Shown here: positions 1 to 7,477 of the stretch, piece by piece
Layout: each line of letters opens with the position of its first letter
Position numbering within the stretch: position 1 is the first letter of the stretch
Assembly: GCF_014898075.1 (NCBI RefSeq)
Contig: NZ_CP062976.1
Coordinates: 1,550,001-1,614,000 of the forward strand
Reading direction: 5' to 3'
Source of the DNA: Neisseria yangbaofengii
Lineage (GTDB): Bacteria; Pseudomonadota; Gammaproteobacteria; Burkholderiales; Neisseriaceae
Length of the DNA stretch: 64,000 nucleotides
The notes under the pieces: generated by a model
Seen by the model: the letters and a program-made list of their open reading frames with translations, nothing else
Databases searched by the model: none
What the model was told of the DNA's origin: nothing
Translations under genes and position numbers: made by a program

Positions 1-321
1 AAAGCCCTGGCAAAAGAATTACAAGTGCCGGTGATTGCGCTGTCACAGTTAAGCCGTACCGTTGAGCAACGTACCGACAAACGCCCGATGATGTCCGACT
101 TGCGCGAATCCGGCGCCATCGAGCAGGATGCCGACCTGATTATGTTTATGTACCGTGACGAATACTACAATCCTGAATCACCGCTCAAAGGCTTGGCCGA
201 ATGCATTATCGGCAAACACCGTAACGGCCCAACAGGGAAAGTCCACCTCACTTGGATGGGACAATTCACCAAGTTCGACAACGCTGCCTACATTCCCGAC
301 TCCGCATTGATGGAAGATTGA
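1..321 (+). CDS. dnaB: Replicative DNA helicase DnaB, C-terminal end (partial)
   Basis: The reading frame is open from the first base and ends at a TGA, so only the last ~106 residues are present. They match the C-terminal RecA-like motor of hexameric DnaB, which unwinds DNA at the replication fork. Visible family motifs are [27 protein letters not shown] and [11 protein letters not shown], the last being the arginine-finger region. The pilin cluster follows downstream, as in other Neisseria where the minor pilin genes lie directly behind dnaB. The start and ATP-binding P-loop lie outside the window. Confidence 0.95.
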   Translation, partial: KALAKELQVPVIALSQLSRTVEQRTDKRPMMSDLRESGAIEQDADLIMFMYRDEYYNPESPLKGLAECIIGKHRNGPTGKVHLTWMGQFTKFDNAAYIPDSALMED

Positions 322-481
322 GACAGATTACCCCGACAAACTAAGCGTTTTTCATATTTTATTAGGCAATGCTTGGCAATATCGTTTAGAATGAAATACG
401 CGTAACGCACATATAAACAAATATAAAACCAAGCACTACCCGCACATTACCGATAAACTTCCGCCAAACTTACCGATACTC

Positions 482-1144
482 ATGCACGCCAAACAACAAG
501 GTTTTACCCTTATCGAACTGCTGGTCGTGATTGCCATCATCGCAATCATGGCCGTCATCGCCCTTCCCAACATGAGCCAATGGATCGCATCGCGACGCGT
601 GGCCAGCAACGCGGAACAAATCGCCAATCTTCTGCGCTTTGCCCGCAGCGAAGCCGTTCGCCTGAATCTTCCGGTTTATATTTGTCCGGTTCAAATTAAA
701 AAAGACGGTAAATCTAACGGTAGCTGTAACGCCAGTTTCAGCAACCAAGGTTTGATGGCTTTTGCCGATGCAGATAAAAACAAACAATATGAGCGCGCCA
801 ACGATATTCAATTACGCGCCATCATCTTAAACAGCAAAAACAACGATCGCGTAACCCATAGCTATTATACCTACCCTTTTAGTGGCAGTAAAACCTCGGA
901 CAACATCACCCGCTGGACTTTCCTACCCAACGGCAATTTTGTCCGTTGGAATAAATCGCCTTCTGCGACAGATAATTTCCCGACACCTAGCGGTTACACT
1001 CAAATTATCTTAACCGATTCCCGTGCAAGCAGCGATGATGACAAAAAAGCTCGCGCCGGTGTATTGTTTATCGATGGCAGCGGCCGTGTAGAAATCTGCG
1101 CAAAATCCGACTCGCGTGATATTTGCCAATATTCCGAAAAATAA
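482..1144 (+). CDS. pilH: Type IV pilus minor pilin PilH (GspH/FimT family)
   Basis: A 220-residue prepilin. It has a very short class III leader (MHAKQQG) followed by the pilin N-helix FTLIELLVVIAIIAIMAVI. The prepilin peptidase would cleave between Gly7 and Phe8, and Glu5 of the mature protein is present. The globular part resembles GspH/FimT pseudopilins. Minor pilins of this kind prime assembly of the type IV pilus in the inner membrane and are needed for pilus-dependent DNA uptake and motility. It is the first gene of a tightly packed run of five pilin-like genes behind dnaB, matching the pilHIJKX order of pathogenic Neisseria. There is ~160 bp between dnaB and this gene, enough for its own promoter, though I could not pick one clearly. 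Confidence 0.88.
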   Translation: MHAKQQGFTLIELLVVIAIIAIMAVIALPNMSQWIASRRVASNAEQIANLLRFARSEAVRLNLPVYICPVQIKKDGKSNGSCNASFSNQGLMAFADADKNKQYERANDIQLRAIILNSKNNDRVTHSYYTYPFSGSKTSDNITRWTFLPNGNFVRWNKSPSATDNFPTPSGYTQIILTDSRASSDDDKKARAGVLFIDGSGRVEICAKSDSRDICQYSEK

Positions 1145-1148
1145 CAAT

Positions 1149-1778
1149 ATGAAAACAACGACATCACTCTTTTCTTTTCAGCAGCAAGGCCGTCTGAAAG
1201 CCACTCAACAAGGTATGACTTTGATTGAAGTCTTGATTTCCATGTTTGTACTGGCCATCGGCATTCTTGCCTTACTTTCTGTACAATTGCGTGCCGTCTC
1301 CAGTGTTCGAGAAGGGGAAACACAAACAATCGTTTCTCAAATTACGCAGAATTTAATTGAAGGTATGCTGATTAATCCGGTTTTATCGGCAGAGACTGAT
1401 AGCTCCGGTGCGGAAACCGGTCGAATGCTGAAATCTTATAGTCACTATCTTATTGATAACAGTCAAAATGTGAATGGATCATATAAAGATAATGGGCAAA
1501 TGACAAAGCAAGAGCTGGCAACTGCACAAATCGCTTCATTTTCAAATGCATTATCAACAGCCCTGCCTGATGCAAAATTTCATTTTGCCATTTGTAGAGA
1601 CAGTTCCGGCAGAGAGCCTACTTATGAAGGTTCATTCAATGCTCGTTGCAATAACTCAGGAGATACCATAGTTAAAGTATTATGGTTAATTGATGCCGAA
1701 GAAGAGCAAAACGGCAACGATTTAAAAAGCTCAGGAAATTTTATTGTTTATACTCATCAGTCACGCGTTACGGAATAA
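1149..1778 (+). CDS. pilI: Type IV pilus minor pilin PilI (PilV family)
   Basis: I chose the ATG at 1149, four bases after the pilH stop, giving 209 residues. The longer upstream start would overlap pilH. The prepilin leader is unusually long (~22 residues) and ends TQQG before MTLIEVLISMFVLAIGIL, so cleavage would fall after the Gly. The family (PilV/PilI) belongs to the priming complex of the type IV pilus tip. A full AG-type DNA uptake sequence lies inside the leader at 1187-1198 and encodes GRLK, so the part removed by the peptidase carries the uptake signal. The four downstream or upstream genes are co-oriented with almost no gaps. Confidence 0.85.
   Translation: MKTTTSLFSFQQQGRLKATQQGMTLIEVLISMFVLAIGILALLSVQLRAVSSVREGETQTIVSQITQNLIEGMLINPVLSAETDSSGAETGRMLKSYSHYLIDNSQNVNGSYKDNGQMTKQELATAQIASFSNALSTALPDAKFHFAICRDSSGREPTYEGSFNARCNNSGDTIVKVLWLIDAEEEQNGNDLKSSGNFIVYTHQSRVTE
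1187..1198 (+). repeat. DNA uptake sequence inside the pilI leader peptide
   Basis: AGGCCGTCTGAA, a complete 12-mer AG-DUS in the coding strand. It encodes part of the prepilin leader of PilI. DUS are bound by the minor pilin ComP during transformation of Neisseriaceae. Confidence 0.9.
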
Positions 1779-1780
1779 AA

Positions 1781-2695
1781 ATGAAAAATAAACGCTCTAC
1801 TTTTGCTCGCCCGCCCAAAATGCAAGGCTTCAGCCTGATTGAATTTTTGGTTGCCAGCGCCTTAAGCATGATTGTTTTAATGGCAGTCACTTCAACTTAT
1901 TTTACCGCCCGTAATCTCAATAATGCAGCAACTTCACGTTTAAGCGTCCAGCAGGATTTGCGCGGTGCCGCTACTTTGCTGAGCCGCGATGCACGTATGG
2001 CAGGCAGTTTTGGCTGTTTCAATATGGCTGACTATACAGGTAATACAGTAATAACCGATGATTCCAATGCTTCTTTTACCTTACGCAGCAATATTGTTAA
2101 CGGTAAGATGGTTCCGATTACAGAAGGTAAAGTGAATTATCCAGGTTTTTCCCCGTTATCTAAGAATAATGCATTAATCTTTCAATATGGGATAGATGCC
2201 ACTGGCAGCAATGCCAATGTCGCCAGCAGCTGCAATAAGATCGCCAAAAGCGCCGGCATTACAGACTTAACGACGGCAAAATCAGCTTTAAAAATCACAG
2301 GTGATGAAACAAATGGGGCTATTTCAATGTTACAGCATGTCGTTTCCGCTTATGCTGTTGGCTCTTTTAATAACCAAGCAGGCCTCTATCGTTTCCAACT
2401 GAATCATGAAACCGGTAACTGGGGAGATCCACAGCTTTTGATGAAAGATGTTCAATCAATGAATATCAATTATTTTTATATAGATAATACCGATGCCTGT
2501 AGAAATCTGGCTGCCTCTACCACCAGCCAAGAAACCTTTACACGTAAAGATACTTTGCGAACAAATACAGCAGCATCCACAGATGGAACCACACCCGCAT
2601 TAATTCAAATCCAATTGGGTACAGACAATGCCACTGCCTATAACATTGAAGCTTCGGTAAGAGGAGGCAACGTATGCGCAAATCACGCTATTTAA
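1781..2695 (+). CDS. pilJ: Type IV pilus minor pilin PilJ (PilW family)
   Basis: A 304-residue prepilin starting two bases after the pilI stop. The leader ends KMQG before FSLIEFLVASALSMIVLMAV, with the conserved Glu at mature position 5. The size and the segment RLSVQQDLRGAATLLSRDARMAG fit the PilW/PilJ family, the largest of the minor pilins. Cysteines around residues 80 and 130 may form disulfides in the periplasmic domain. It overlaps the next gene by 22 bases, which suggests coupled translation. Confidence 0.85.
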   Translation: MKNKRSTFARPPKMQGFSLIEFLVASALSMIVLMAVTSTYFTARNLNNAATSRLSVQQDLRGAATLLSRDARMAGSFGCFNMADYTGNTVITDDSNASFTLRSNIVNGKMVPITEGKVNYPGFSPLSKNNALIFQYGIDATGSNANVASSCNKIAKSAGITDLTTAKSALKITGDETNGAISMLQHVVSAYAVGSFNNQAGLYRFQLNHETGNWGDPQLLMKDVQSMNINYFYIDNTDACRNLAASTTSQETFTRKDTLRTNTAASTDGTTPALIQIQLGTDNATAYNIEASVRGGNVCANHAI

Positions 2696-3261
2696 ATAAT
2701 TTTGCACCCCAGTCTGCTCAGCATGGCTATGCACTCTTCATCGTGTTGATGATTATGATCGTTATTGCACTGCTGGTAGTAACGGCGGTGCAATCATATA
2801 ATACTGAACAACGAATCAGTACCAATGAAGCAGATAGAAAATTAGCACTTAGCTTGGCTGAAGCAGCTTTACAAAAAGGCGAAGACAAAATTCTAGAGTT
2901 TGACGGTAAAAAAGTTACTTTTAAAGCTAATTGTCTTGGCATGATTGGTAACAAAGAAACAAAAGGTCTCTGCGCAACACCTGATGCTATGGTTCCAACA
3001 GGAAGTAGCAATGCGATAGAAGTAGAAAGCTCGACAGGCAATGCATGGGAACGCATGGCTGACAAAAAACTGTATATTGACGAAAACGGCCAACCCGTCG
3101 ATATTCAAGCTGAAAATGTCAGCAAAACACCTGTGTATATCATAGAATACATCAGCACTAATCCTTCTCAAGGCAGCACCATTTACCGTGTAACTGCCAA
3201 AGCATGGGGTAAAAACAATAATACTGTCGTTATGCTTCAGTCTTACGTAGCGAATGAATAA
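2674..3261 (+). CDS. pilK: Type IV pilus minor pilin PilK (PilX_N family)
   Basis: A 195-residue protein overlapping the end of pilJ. The hydrophobic N-helix begins HGYALFIVLMIMIVIALLVV and lacks the usual Glu5, as is typical of PilK/GspK-type proteins that cap the pilus priming complex. The sequence ALSLAEAALQKGEDKILEF matches the start of the PilX_N-like globular domain. Its start overlaps pilJ in another frame and its stop overlaps the next start, so the five genes very probably form one operon. Confidence 0.83.
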   Translation: MRKSRYLNNFAPQSAQHGYALFIVLMIMIVIALLVVTAVQSYNTEQRISTNEADRKLALSLAEAALQKGEDKILEFDGKKVTFKANCLGMIGNKETKGLCATPDAMVPTGSSNAIEVESSTGNAWERMADKKLYIDENGQPVDIQAENVSKTPVYIIEYISTNPSQGSTIYRVTAKAWGKNNNTVVMLQSYVANE

Positions 3262-3700
3262 CATGAAAAATAATCAAGGCTTTACTTTAGTTGAATTGAT
3301 GATTACTGTTGCCATTATCGGTATTTTGGCAACTATTGCCCTACCTTCTTATAATCGTTATATCGAACGTGGCTATTTGGCACAAGCCCATTCAGATTTG
3401 ATAGGTGTAAATAACCAAATTAAAACCAAACTGGTTAAAAATCCATCATTAGATCTTTCAACTGAACTAACGGCCTTTAAAGGCAACCCCAAAAGTTATG
3501 GTGTTGATAATGAATTGGTTAAACGATATGAATTTGATGGGCGCTTGGAAAATGAAGGTAAAAGCCGTCGTTACAGTCTTTCAGCAAAACCCATTTACAG
3601 TGGTTACACACTATCTATCCAGATGGATAGCTTAGGTAATGCTATAAAATGTAAACAGCCTAATTTTACAGCCTGTGAACCTATCTCAAATAAAAAGTAA
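3254..3700 (+). CDS. pilX: Type IV pilus minor pilin, PilX/PilL position
   Basis: About 145-148 residues. Two starts are possible: ATG 3254, overlapping the pilK stop, or ATG 3263. The leader MKNNQG precedes FTLVELMITVAIIGILATIA, a canonical class III signal with Glu5. Two C-terminal cysteines in CKQPNFTAC form a short disulfide loop typical of small pilins. In N. meningitidis this slot holds pilX (aggregation and adhesion) and in N. gonorrhoeae pilL; the mature part here is diverged, so the exact orthologue is inferred from position. The operon ends with an imperfect DUS hairpin at 3715. Confidence 0.75.
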   Translation: MNNMKNNQGFTLVELMITVAIIGILATIALPSYNRYIERGYLAQAHSDLIGVNNQIKTKLVKNPSLDLSTELTAFKGNPKSYGVDNELVKRYEFDGRLENEGKSRRYSLSAKPIYSGYTLSIQMDSLGNAIKCKQPNFTACEPISNKK

Positions 3701-3714
3701 TAAATAAACGCCAA

Positions 3715-3740
3715 GGCCGTCTAGAATAATTCAGACGGCC
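3715..3740. terminator. Imperfect DUS inverted pair behind the pilin operon
   Basis: Two facing uptake sequences, GGCCGTCTAGAA and TTCAGACGGCC. The left arm carries one extra A, which spoils it as a DUS but keeps most of the stem. It is followed by TAATTTT and probably terminates the pilin operon. Confidence 0.6.
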
Positions 3741-3860
3741 TAATTTTACGATTTTAATTCTTCAATGCTTTGATTTAGCTGACTTATCTATTTAATCATG
3801 TTTTTATTAAAAGCTAAATAAATCCTTTCTAAAATAATACAGAACAAAATCAGCAAACTA

Positions 3861-3892
3861 AAAAGCCCGCAAATAAATGCGGGCTTTTTAGT
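3861..3892 (-). terminator. Rho-independent terminator of rplY
   Basis: Stem AAAAAGCCCGCA with TGCGGGCTTTTT around a short AT loop, just beyond the rplY stop on the minus strand. A U-run follows in that direction. It needs no DUS. Confidence 0.85.
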
Positions 3893-3900
3893 TTAAGTTC

Positions 3901-4473
3901 TTAGCGTTTTTTGCCGGTTACAGTAGCAACAGCCAAGTTTTCATTACGTTTCAAAGAAACGCTTTCAACGCCTTCTGGGAATTTAATATCTGACAAGTGC
4001 AAAATGTCACCGGCCACAACAGAAGCACAATCCAACTCCAAGAATGCAGGAATGTTAGCAGGCAAAGCGTAAACTTCTACTGAAGTGTTCAACAGAGAAA
4101 CGCGGCCACCTTGCAATTTGATTGCTTGAGAGTTTTCTGCGTTAACCACGTGCAATGGTACACGGATACGGATTTTTTGATCGGCTTTAACAGCTTGGAA
4201 GTCGATGTGTTGAACTTGTTGACGGAATGGGTGCATTTGGAAATCACGCACGATAACGTCTTGAGTTTTACCGTCCAAGGTCAATTTGATCAAAGCAGTG
4301 TGGAAAGATTCTTTTTCCAATGCGTAGTACATAGTTTTATGATCTACTGCAATTGCCACAGCCTCTTGGCCTTCACCGTACAAGATGGCAGGGATTTGAC
4401 CTTCGCGGCGCAGGCGGCGGCTCGCACCAGTGCCTTGATCTTCGCGAACTGTAGCTTGAATTTCGTATGACAT
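3901..4473 (-). CDS. rplY: 50S ribosomal protein L25, long (CTC) form
   Basis: 190 residues, starting [20 protein letters not shown]. The N-terminal ~90 residues are the 5S rRNA-binding L25 domain, with GREGQ-like [15 protein letters not shown]. The remaining ~95 residues are the TL5/CTC-type C-terminal domain, so this is the long form rather than the 94-residue E. coli form. It binds 5S rRNA in the central protuberance of the large subunit. It lies 66 bp downstream of prs in the same direction, the usual prs-rplY pairing in many Proteobacteria, and ends at a clear hairpin terminator. Confidence 0.95.
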   Translation of the reverse strand: MSYEIQATVREDQGTGASRRLRREGQIPAILYGEGQEAVAIAVDHKTMYYALEKESFHTALIKLTLDGKTQDVIVRDFQMHPFRQQVQHIDFQAVKADQKIRIRVPLHVVNAENSQAIKLQGGRVSLLNTSVEVYALPANIPAFLELDCASVVAGDILHLSDIKFPEGVESVSLKRNENLAVATVTGKKR

Positions 4474-4539
4474 AATAAAAATACTCCAATTAGATTAAAA
4501 ATATCGTCATCGGCCGCGACCAGCTTAAGACGATTGAGT

Positions 4540-5529
4540 TTATGGCAGCAAAATGCCGCCAAAGGTTGTAGTCACTTCTTCATTGAAAAGATAGGACACA
4601 GATTCTTCATTACTGATACGGCGAACCGTTTCAGCCAGCAAACCGGCAATAGTCACTTGACGGATGCGATCGCAATTTTTCGCCTCTTCCGACAAAGGAA
4701 TAGTATCGGTTACCACCACCTGATCAATGTCAGATGATGAAATACGCTCTACGGCAGAGCCGGAGAATACAGGATGCGTGGCATAAGCCAACACACGTTC
4801 AGCACCACGCTCTTTCAATGCAGAAGCGGCTTTGCATAAGGTATTGGCGGTATCGATCATATCATCAATAATCAAACAGGTGCGACCTTGAATATCGCCG
4901 ATGATGTTCATTACTTCGGCAACGTTGGCTTTAGGACGACGTTTGTCGATAATTGCCAAGTCCACATTCAATGCTTTGGCTACCGCACGAGCCCGCACAA
5001 CGCCACCAATATCAGGACTGACAACAGTCAGGTTTTCAATGCGTTGCTGTGCAATGTCATTCAACAAAACCGGTGTGGCATAAATATTGTCCACCGGAAT
5101 ATCAAAGAATCCTTGGATTTGGTCCGCATGCAAGTCGACAGTCAACACGCGGTCGATACCGGCTGAATACAACATATTGGCAACCAATTTAGCCGAAATC
5201 GGTACACGAACCGAACGCGGGCGACGGTCTTGGCGGGCATAGCCGAAATAAGGAATTGCGGCAGTGATACGGCCGGCGGAAGCGCGTTTCAAAGCATCAG
5301 CCATGGTCAGAATTTCCATCAGATTGTCATTGGTTGGCGCACAAGTCGGCTGCAAAATGAATACATCGCGACCGCGTACATTTTCCAATAATTCAATGGC
5401 TACTTCACCATCGGAGAATTTGCTTACATTCGCCTCACCCAAAGAAATATCCAAGTGTTTCACAACACGTTGGGCTAAATCGGGATTGGCATTACCGGTA
5501 AATACCATCAAACTATCATATGCGGCCAT
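4540..5529 (-). CDS. prs: Ribose-phosphate pyrophosphokinase
   Basis: Makes PRPP from ribose 5-phosphate and ATP for purine, pyrimidine, histidine, tryptophan and NAD synthesis. I use the start at 5529 ([20 protein letters not shown]), which gives 329 residues, close to the family length, and has AGGTGA upstream. A longer in-frame opening to 5667 would add 46 unconserved residues. Visible motifs are the ATP loop region [12 protein letters not shown], the [10 protein letters not shown] segment, the [17 protein letters not shown] flexible loop and the PRPP loop [17 protein letters not shown]. It is followed by rplY, and upstream by tRNA-Gln genes with a terminator between. Confidence 0.96.
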   Translation of the reverse strand: MAAYDSLMVFTGNANPDLAQRVVKHLDISLGEANVSKFSDGEVAIELLENVRGRDVFILQPTCAPTNDNLMEILTMADALKRASAGRITAAIPYFGYARQDRRPRSVRVPISAKLVANMLYSAGIDRVLTVDLHADQIQGFFDIPVDNIYATPVLLNDIAQQRIENLTVVSPDIGGVVRARAVAKALNVDLAIIDKRRPKANVAEVMNIIGDIQGRTCLIIDDMIDTANTLCKAASALKERGAERVLAYATHPVFSGSAVERISSSDIDQVVVTDTIPLSEEAKNCDRIRQVTIAGLLAETVRRISNEESVSYLFNEEVTTTFGGILLP

Positions 5530-5681
5530 ATCATTTTCACCTGATTTTGTATTCAAACATTGCTCAGAAAACATCTTGCTTTCCTCTGCTTTGTACATTG
5601 ACGTTAAGGCCGGTATTATACGCAAATTAGCGCGTAAACCCAAGGATTCAGCAGATAAATTCGTCAATTTACAACATAAAA

Positions 5682-5707
5682 AAGCGTGTAAGAAAACTTA
5701 CACGCTT
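5682..5707 (-). terminator. Terminator after the tRNA-Gln cluster
   Basis: Perfect 11-bp stem AAGCGTGTAAG / CTTACACGCTT around an AAAA loop, with A- and T-runs on both sides. On the minus strand it follows the third tRNA-Gln and precedes prs. Confidence 0.85.
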
Positions 5708-5712
5708 TTATT

Positions 5713-5788
5713 TGGCTGGGGAGGAAGGATTCGAACCTTCGCATGCTGGAATCAAAATCCAGTGTCTTAACCGCTTGACGACTCCCCA
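5713..5788 (-). tRNA. tRNA-Gln (anticodon TTG), copy 3 of the cluster
   Basis: A 76-nt tRNA read on the minus strand. The acceptor TGGGGAG pairs with CTCCCCA, followed by G73 and an encoded CCA. The anticodon arm is CTGGA-TTTTGAT-TCCAG, placing TTG at positions 34-36, and the T arm holds GGTTCGAATCC. It is identical to the two other copies upstream. Reads CAA, and CAG by wobble. Confidence 0.97.
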
Positions 5789-5799
5789 ATAAAGGTAGG

Positions 5800-5875
5800 T
5801 GGCTGGGGAGGAAGGATTCGAACCTTCGCATGCTGGAATCAAAATCCAGTGTCTTAACCGCTTGACGACTCCCCA
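5800..5875 (-). tRNA. tRNA-Gln (anticodon TTG), copy 2
   Basis: Same 76-nt sequence as the copy at 5713. It lies 11 bp upstream of it and has CCA encoded. The short spacer shows no promoter, so the three are likely cut from one transcript. Confidence 0.97.
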
Positions 5876-5887
5876 ACAAAGTGTGGG

Positions 5888-5963
5888 TGGCTGGGGAGGA
5901 AGGATTCGAACCTTCGCATGCTGGAATCAAAATCCAGTGTCTTAACCGCTTGACGACTCCCCA
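5888..5963 (-). tRNA. tRNA-Gln (anticodon TTG), copy 1
   Basis: Same 76-nt sequence as the other two. It lies only 10 bp beyond the ispE stop, so the tRNAs may be transcribed together with lolB and ispE and released by RNase processing. Confidence 0.97.
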
Positions 5964-5973
5964 ACTGGCTCAC

Positions 5974-6819
5974 TTATACATGAAACAAAGGATGAACAGC
6001 TAAGCCTTCAACACAATATGCTTCATATACTTTAGAAACTTGTTGGTATATATTTTCCGCTTCTTCTTGATGCCGACATGGAACAAATACACACGCGCCG
6101 GAACCGGTCATTAATGCGTTACCATGCTTCGATATCTCAAGATAAGCCTTCCAGACTTCAGGGTATTCCTGAAATACCACCGCCTGCATATCATTGCGAA
6201 ACGGCTGCAATGCTTGGAAAGCAGGCATTATGCTTGGTTTGGAATCGCGTGTCAAGTGAGGATGGGAAAAAATTTTGCCGGTCGCCACATGCACATCAGG
6301 CTTCACGATAACATACCATTGTTTTGGCACATCTATTTCGATTAATTTCTCACCGACACCCCGTGCAAATGCATTACGCCGGAAGATAAAAAACGGCACA
6401 TCCGCACCCAATGTTACGCCCAAATCAATCATCTCTTGCTCGCCCAAACCACATTGCCATAATCGGTTTAACGCCAGCAAAACAGTTGCCGCATCCGAGC
6501 TGCCGCCGCCCAATCCGCCGCCCATCGGAATCTTTTTTTCCAACCAAATATCCACTCCACCGGCAGATTGGGCATGCACTTTCAGTGCAGCAGCGGCCCG
6601 ATAGGCCAAATCCTGCTCTTGCGTCACACCTTCGACAGGCGTGTGCAGCAAAATCCGGCCGTCATCGCGCAACGCCAGATAAACGGTGTCATACAAACCG
6701 ATCAGGCAAAAGATGCTTTCCAATTCATGATAACCATCCGCCCTGCGGCCGGTAATGCGCAAATCCAAGTTTAATTTAGCCGGTGCCAAAAAAGCTTGCG
6801 CATGCTTCGGAATGTTCAT
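5974..6819 (-). CDS. ispE: 4-diphosphocytidyl-2-C-methyl-D-erythritol kinase
   Basis: 281 residues, a GHMP-family kinase. It phosphorylates CDP-methylerythritol in the MEP pathway to isopentenyl diphosphate. The N-terminal [21 protein letters not shown] is the substrate-binding start, and the ATP loop reads [18 protein letters not shown] (near residue 97). The C-terminal segment [11 protein letters not shown] is the second glycine loop of the family. It follows lolB by 9 bp in the same direction. The two other MEP genes of this window, ispD and ispF, are at 54-55 kb. Confidence 0.96.
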   Translation of the reverse strand: MNIPKHAQAFLAPAKLNLDLRITGRRADGYHELESIFCLIGLYDTVYLALRDDGRILLHTPVEGVTQEQDLAYRAAAALKVHAQSAGGVDIWLEKKIPMGGGLGGGSSDAATVLLALNRLWQCGLGEQEMIDLGVTLGADVPFFIFRRNAFARGVGEKLIEIDVPKQWYVIVKPDVHVATGKIFSHPHLTRDSKPSIMPAFQALQPFRNDMQAVVFQEYPEVWKAYLEISKHGNALMTGSGACVFVPCRHQEEAENIYQQVSKVYEAYCVEGLAVHPLFHV

Positions 6820-6828
6820 ACAGCCTCC

Positions 6829-7419
6829 TTAAGTACGGGCAGCGCATTGTTGTTGTGTAGTCGGCTCCGGCCGGGTATTCATTTCATCAAACACCAGCCG
6901 CACGCTTAATTTTGCGTTTTCCAATAACAATATGCGTGCCTGCCCCGTTTGATTAAGCGTTCGACTGATGATCCAGTCGAATTGCTGCAAACGACCGTCT
7001 GAAAGCAATTGATATGGTGCCTCGGCGACACGTTTACCATTCGCCCAAATGTGCAGATATTGCACCGGTAATTCAAAACCCAATAGCTGCCGGCTTAATT
7101 GTGCGGCGGTTTGTGCGTGATAAACCTGTCCTTTATTGTCCACCGCCAATACACCCTGCTTGTCTTGGCACAATTGGCCGACCGTATTGCCCAACGGTGT
7201 ATTTACATTGATGGTTTGCACTTGGTTTTGATACGCCCAATCAAAATTGGCATACGAACCTTTACCGTCTATTTTTACCGCCAAGCGGCCTTCTGCGGTA
7301 AAGTCGCTTGTGTTGTCTGCTTGCGGCCAACCGTTTTGCTGCGGCATATTGGGTTGGGCACACGCCGCCAATACCAAGACTGCCAAAGTAGAACCATATA
7401 ATTTGAACTTCATCATCAC
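6829..7419 (-). CDS. lolB: Outer-membrane lipoprotein localisation protein LolB
   Basis: About 194-196 residues, with starts at 7419 or 7413. The signal peptide ends with the lipobox LVLAAC, so it becomes a lipoprotein itself. LolB accepts lipoproteins from the periplasmic carrier LolA and inserts them into the outer membrane. The segment AEGRLAVKIDGKGSYANFDW and the hydrophobic strand after NVNTPLGNTVGQL fit the LolA/LolB half-barrel. The lolB-ispE order is common in Beta- and Gammaproteobacteria. A DUS hairpin separates it from the TPR gene upstream. Confidence 0.9.
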   Translation of the reverse strand: MMMKFKLYGSTLAVLVLAACAQPNMPQQNGWPQADNTSDFTAEGRLAVKIDGKGSYANFDWAYQNQVQTINVNTPLGNTVGQLCQDKQGVLAVDNKGQVYHAQTAAQLSRQLLGFELPVQYLHIWANGKRVAEAPYQLLSDGRLQQFDWIISRTLNQTGQARILLLENAKLSVRLVFDEMNTRPEPTTQQQCAART

Positions 7420-7436
7420 TCCGAATTGCTTAAGTC

Positions 7437-7473
7437 AGGCCGTCTGAAAACGAATCATACTTTCAGACGGCCT
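7437..7473. terminator. DUS inverted-pair terminator between the TPR gene and lolB
   Basis: AGGCCGTCTGAAA and TTTCAGACGGCCT face each other around an 11-nt loop. On the minus strand this directly follows the TPR gene. Confidence 0.75.
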
Positions 7474-7477
7474 CGTA

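Noticed and set aside
3701-3900. Possible CRISPR-like or repeat array from the many 10-mers
   Set aside because: The repeats are DUS, spread singly or in inverted pairs, with no regular spacers; no cas genes are present.
5664-5930. Minus-strand open frame with three repeated peptides
   Set aside because: It runs through the three tRNA-Gln genes; the repeats are the tRNAs.
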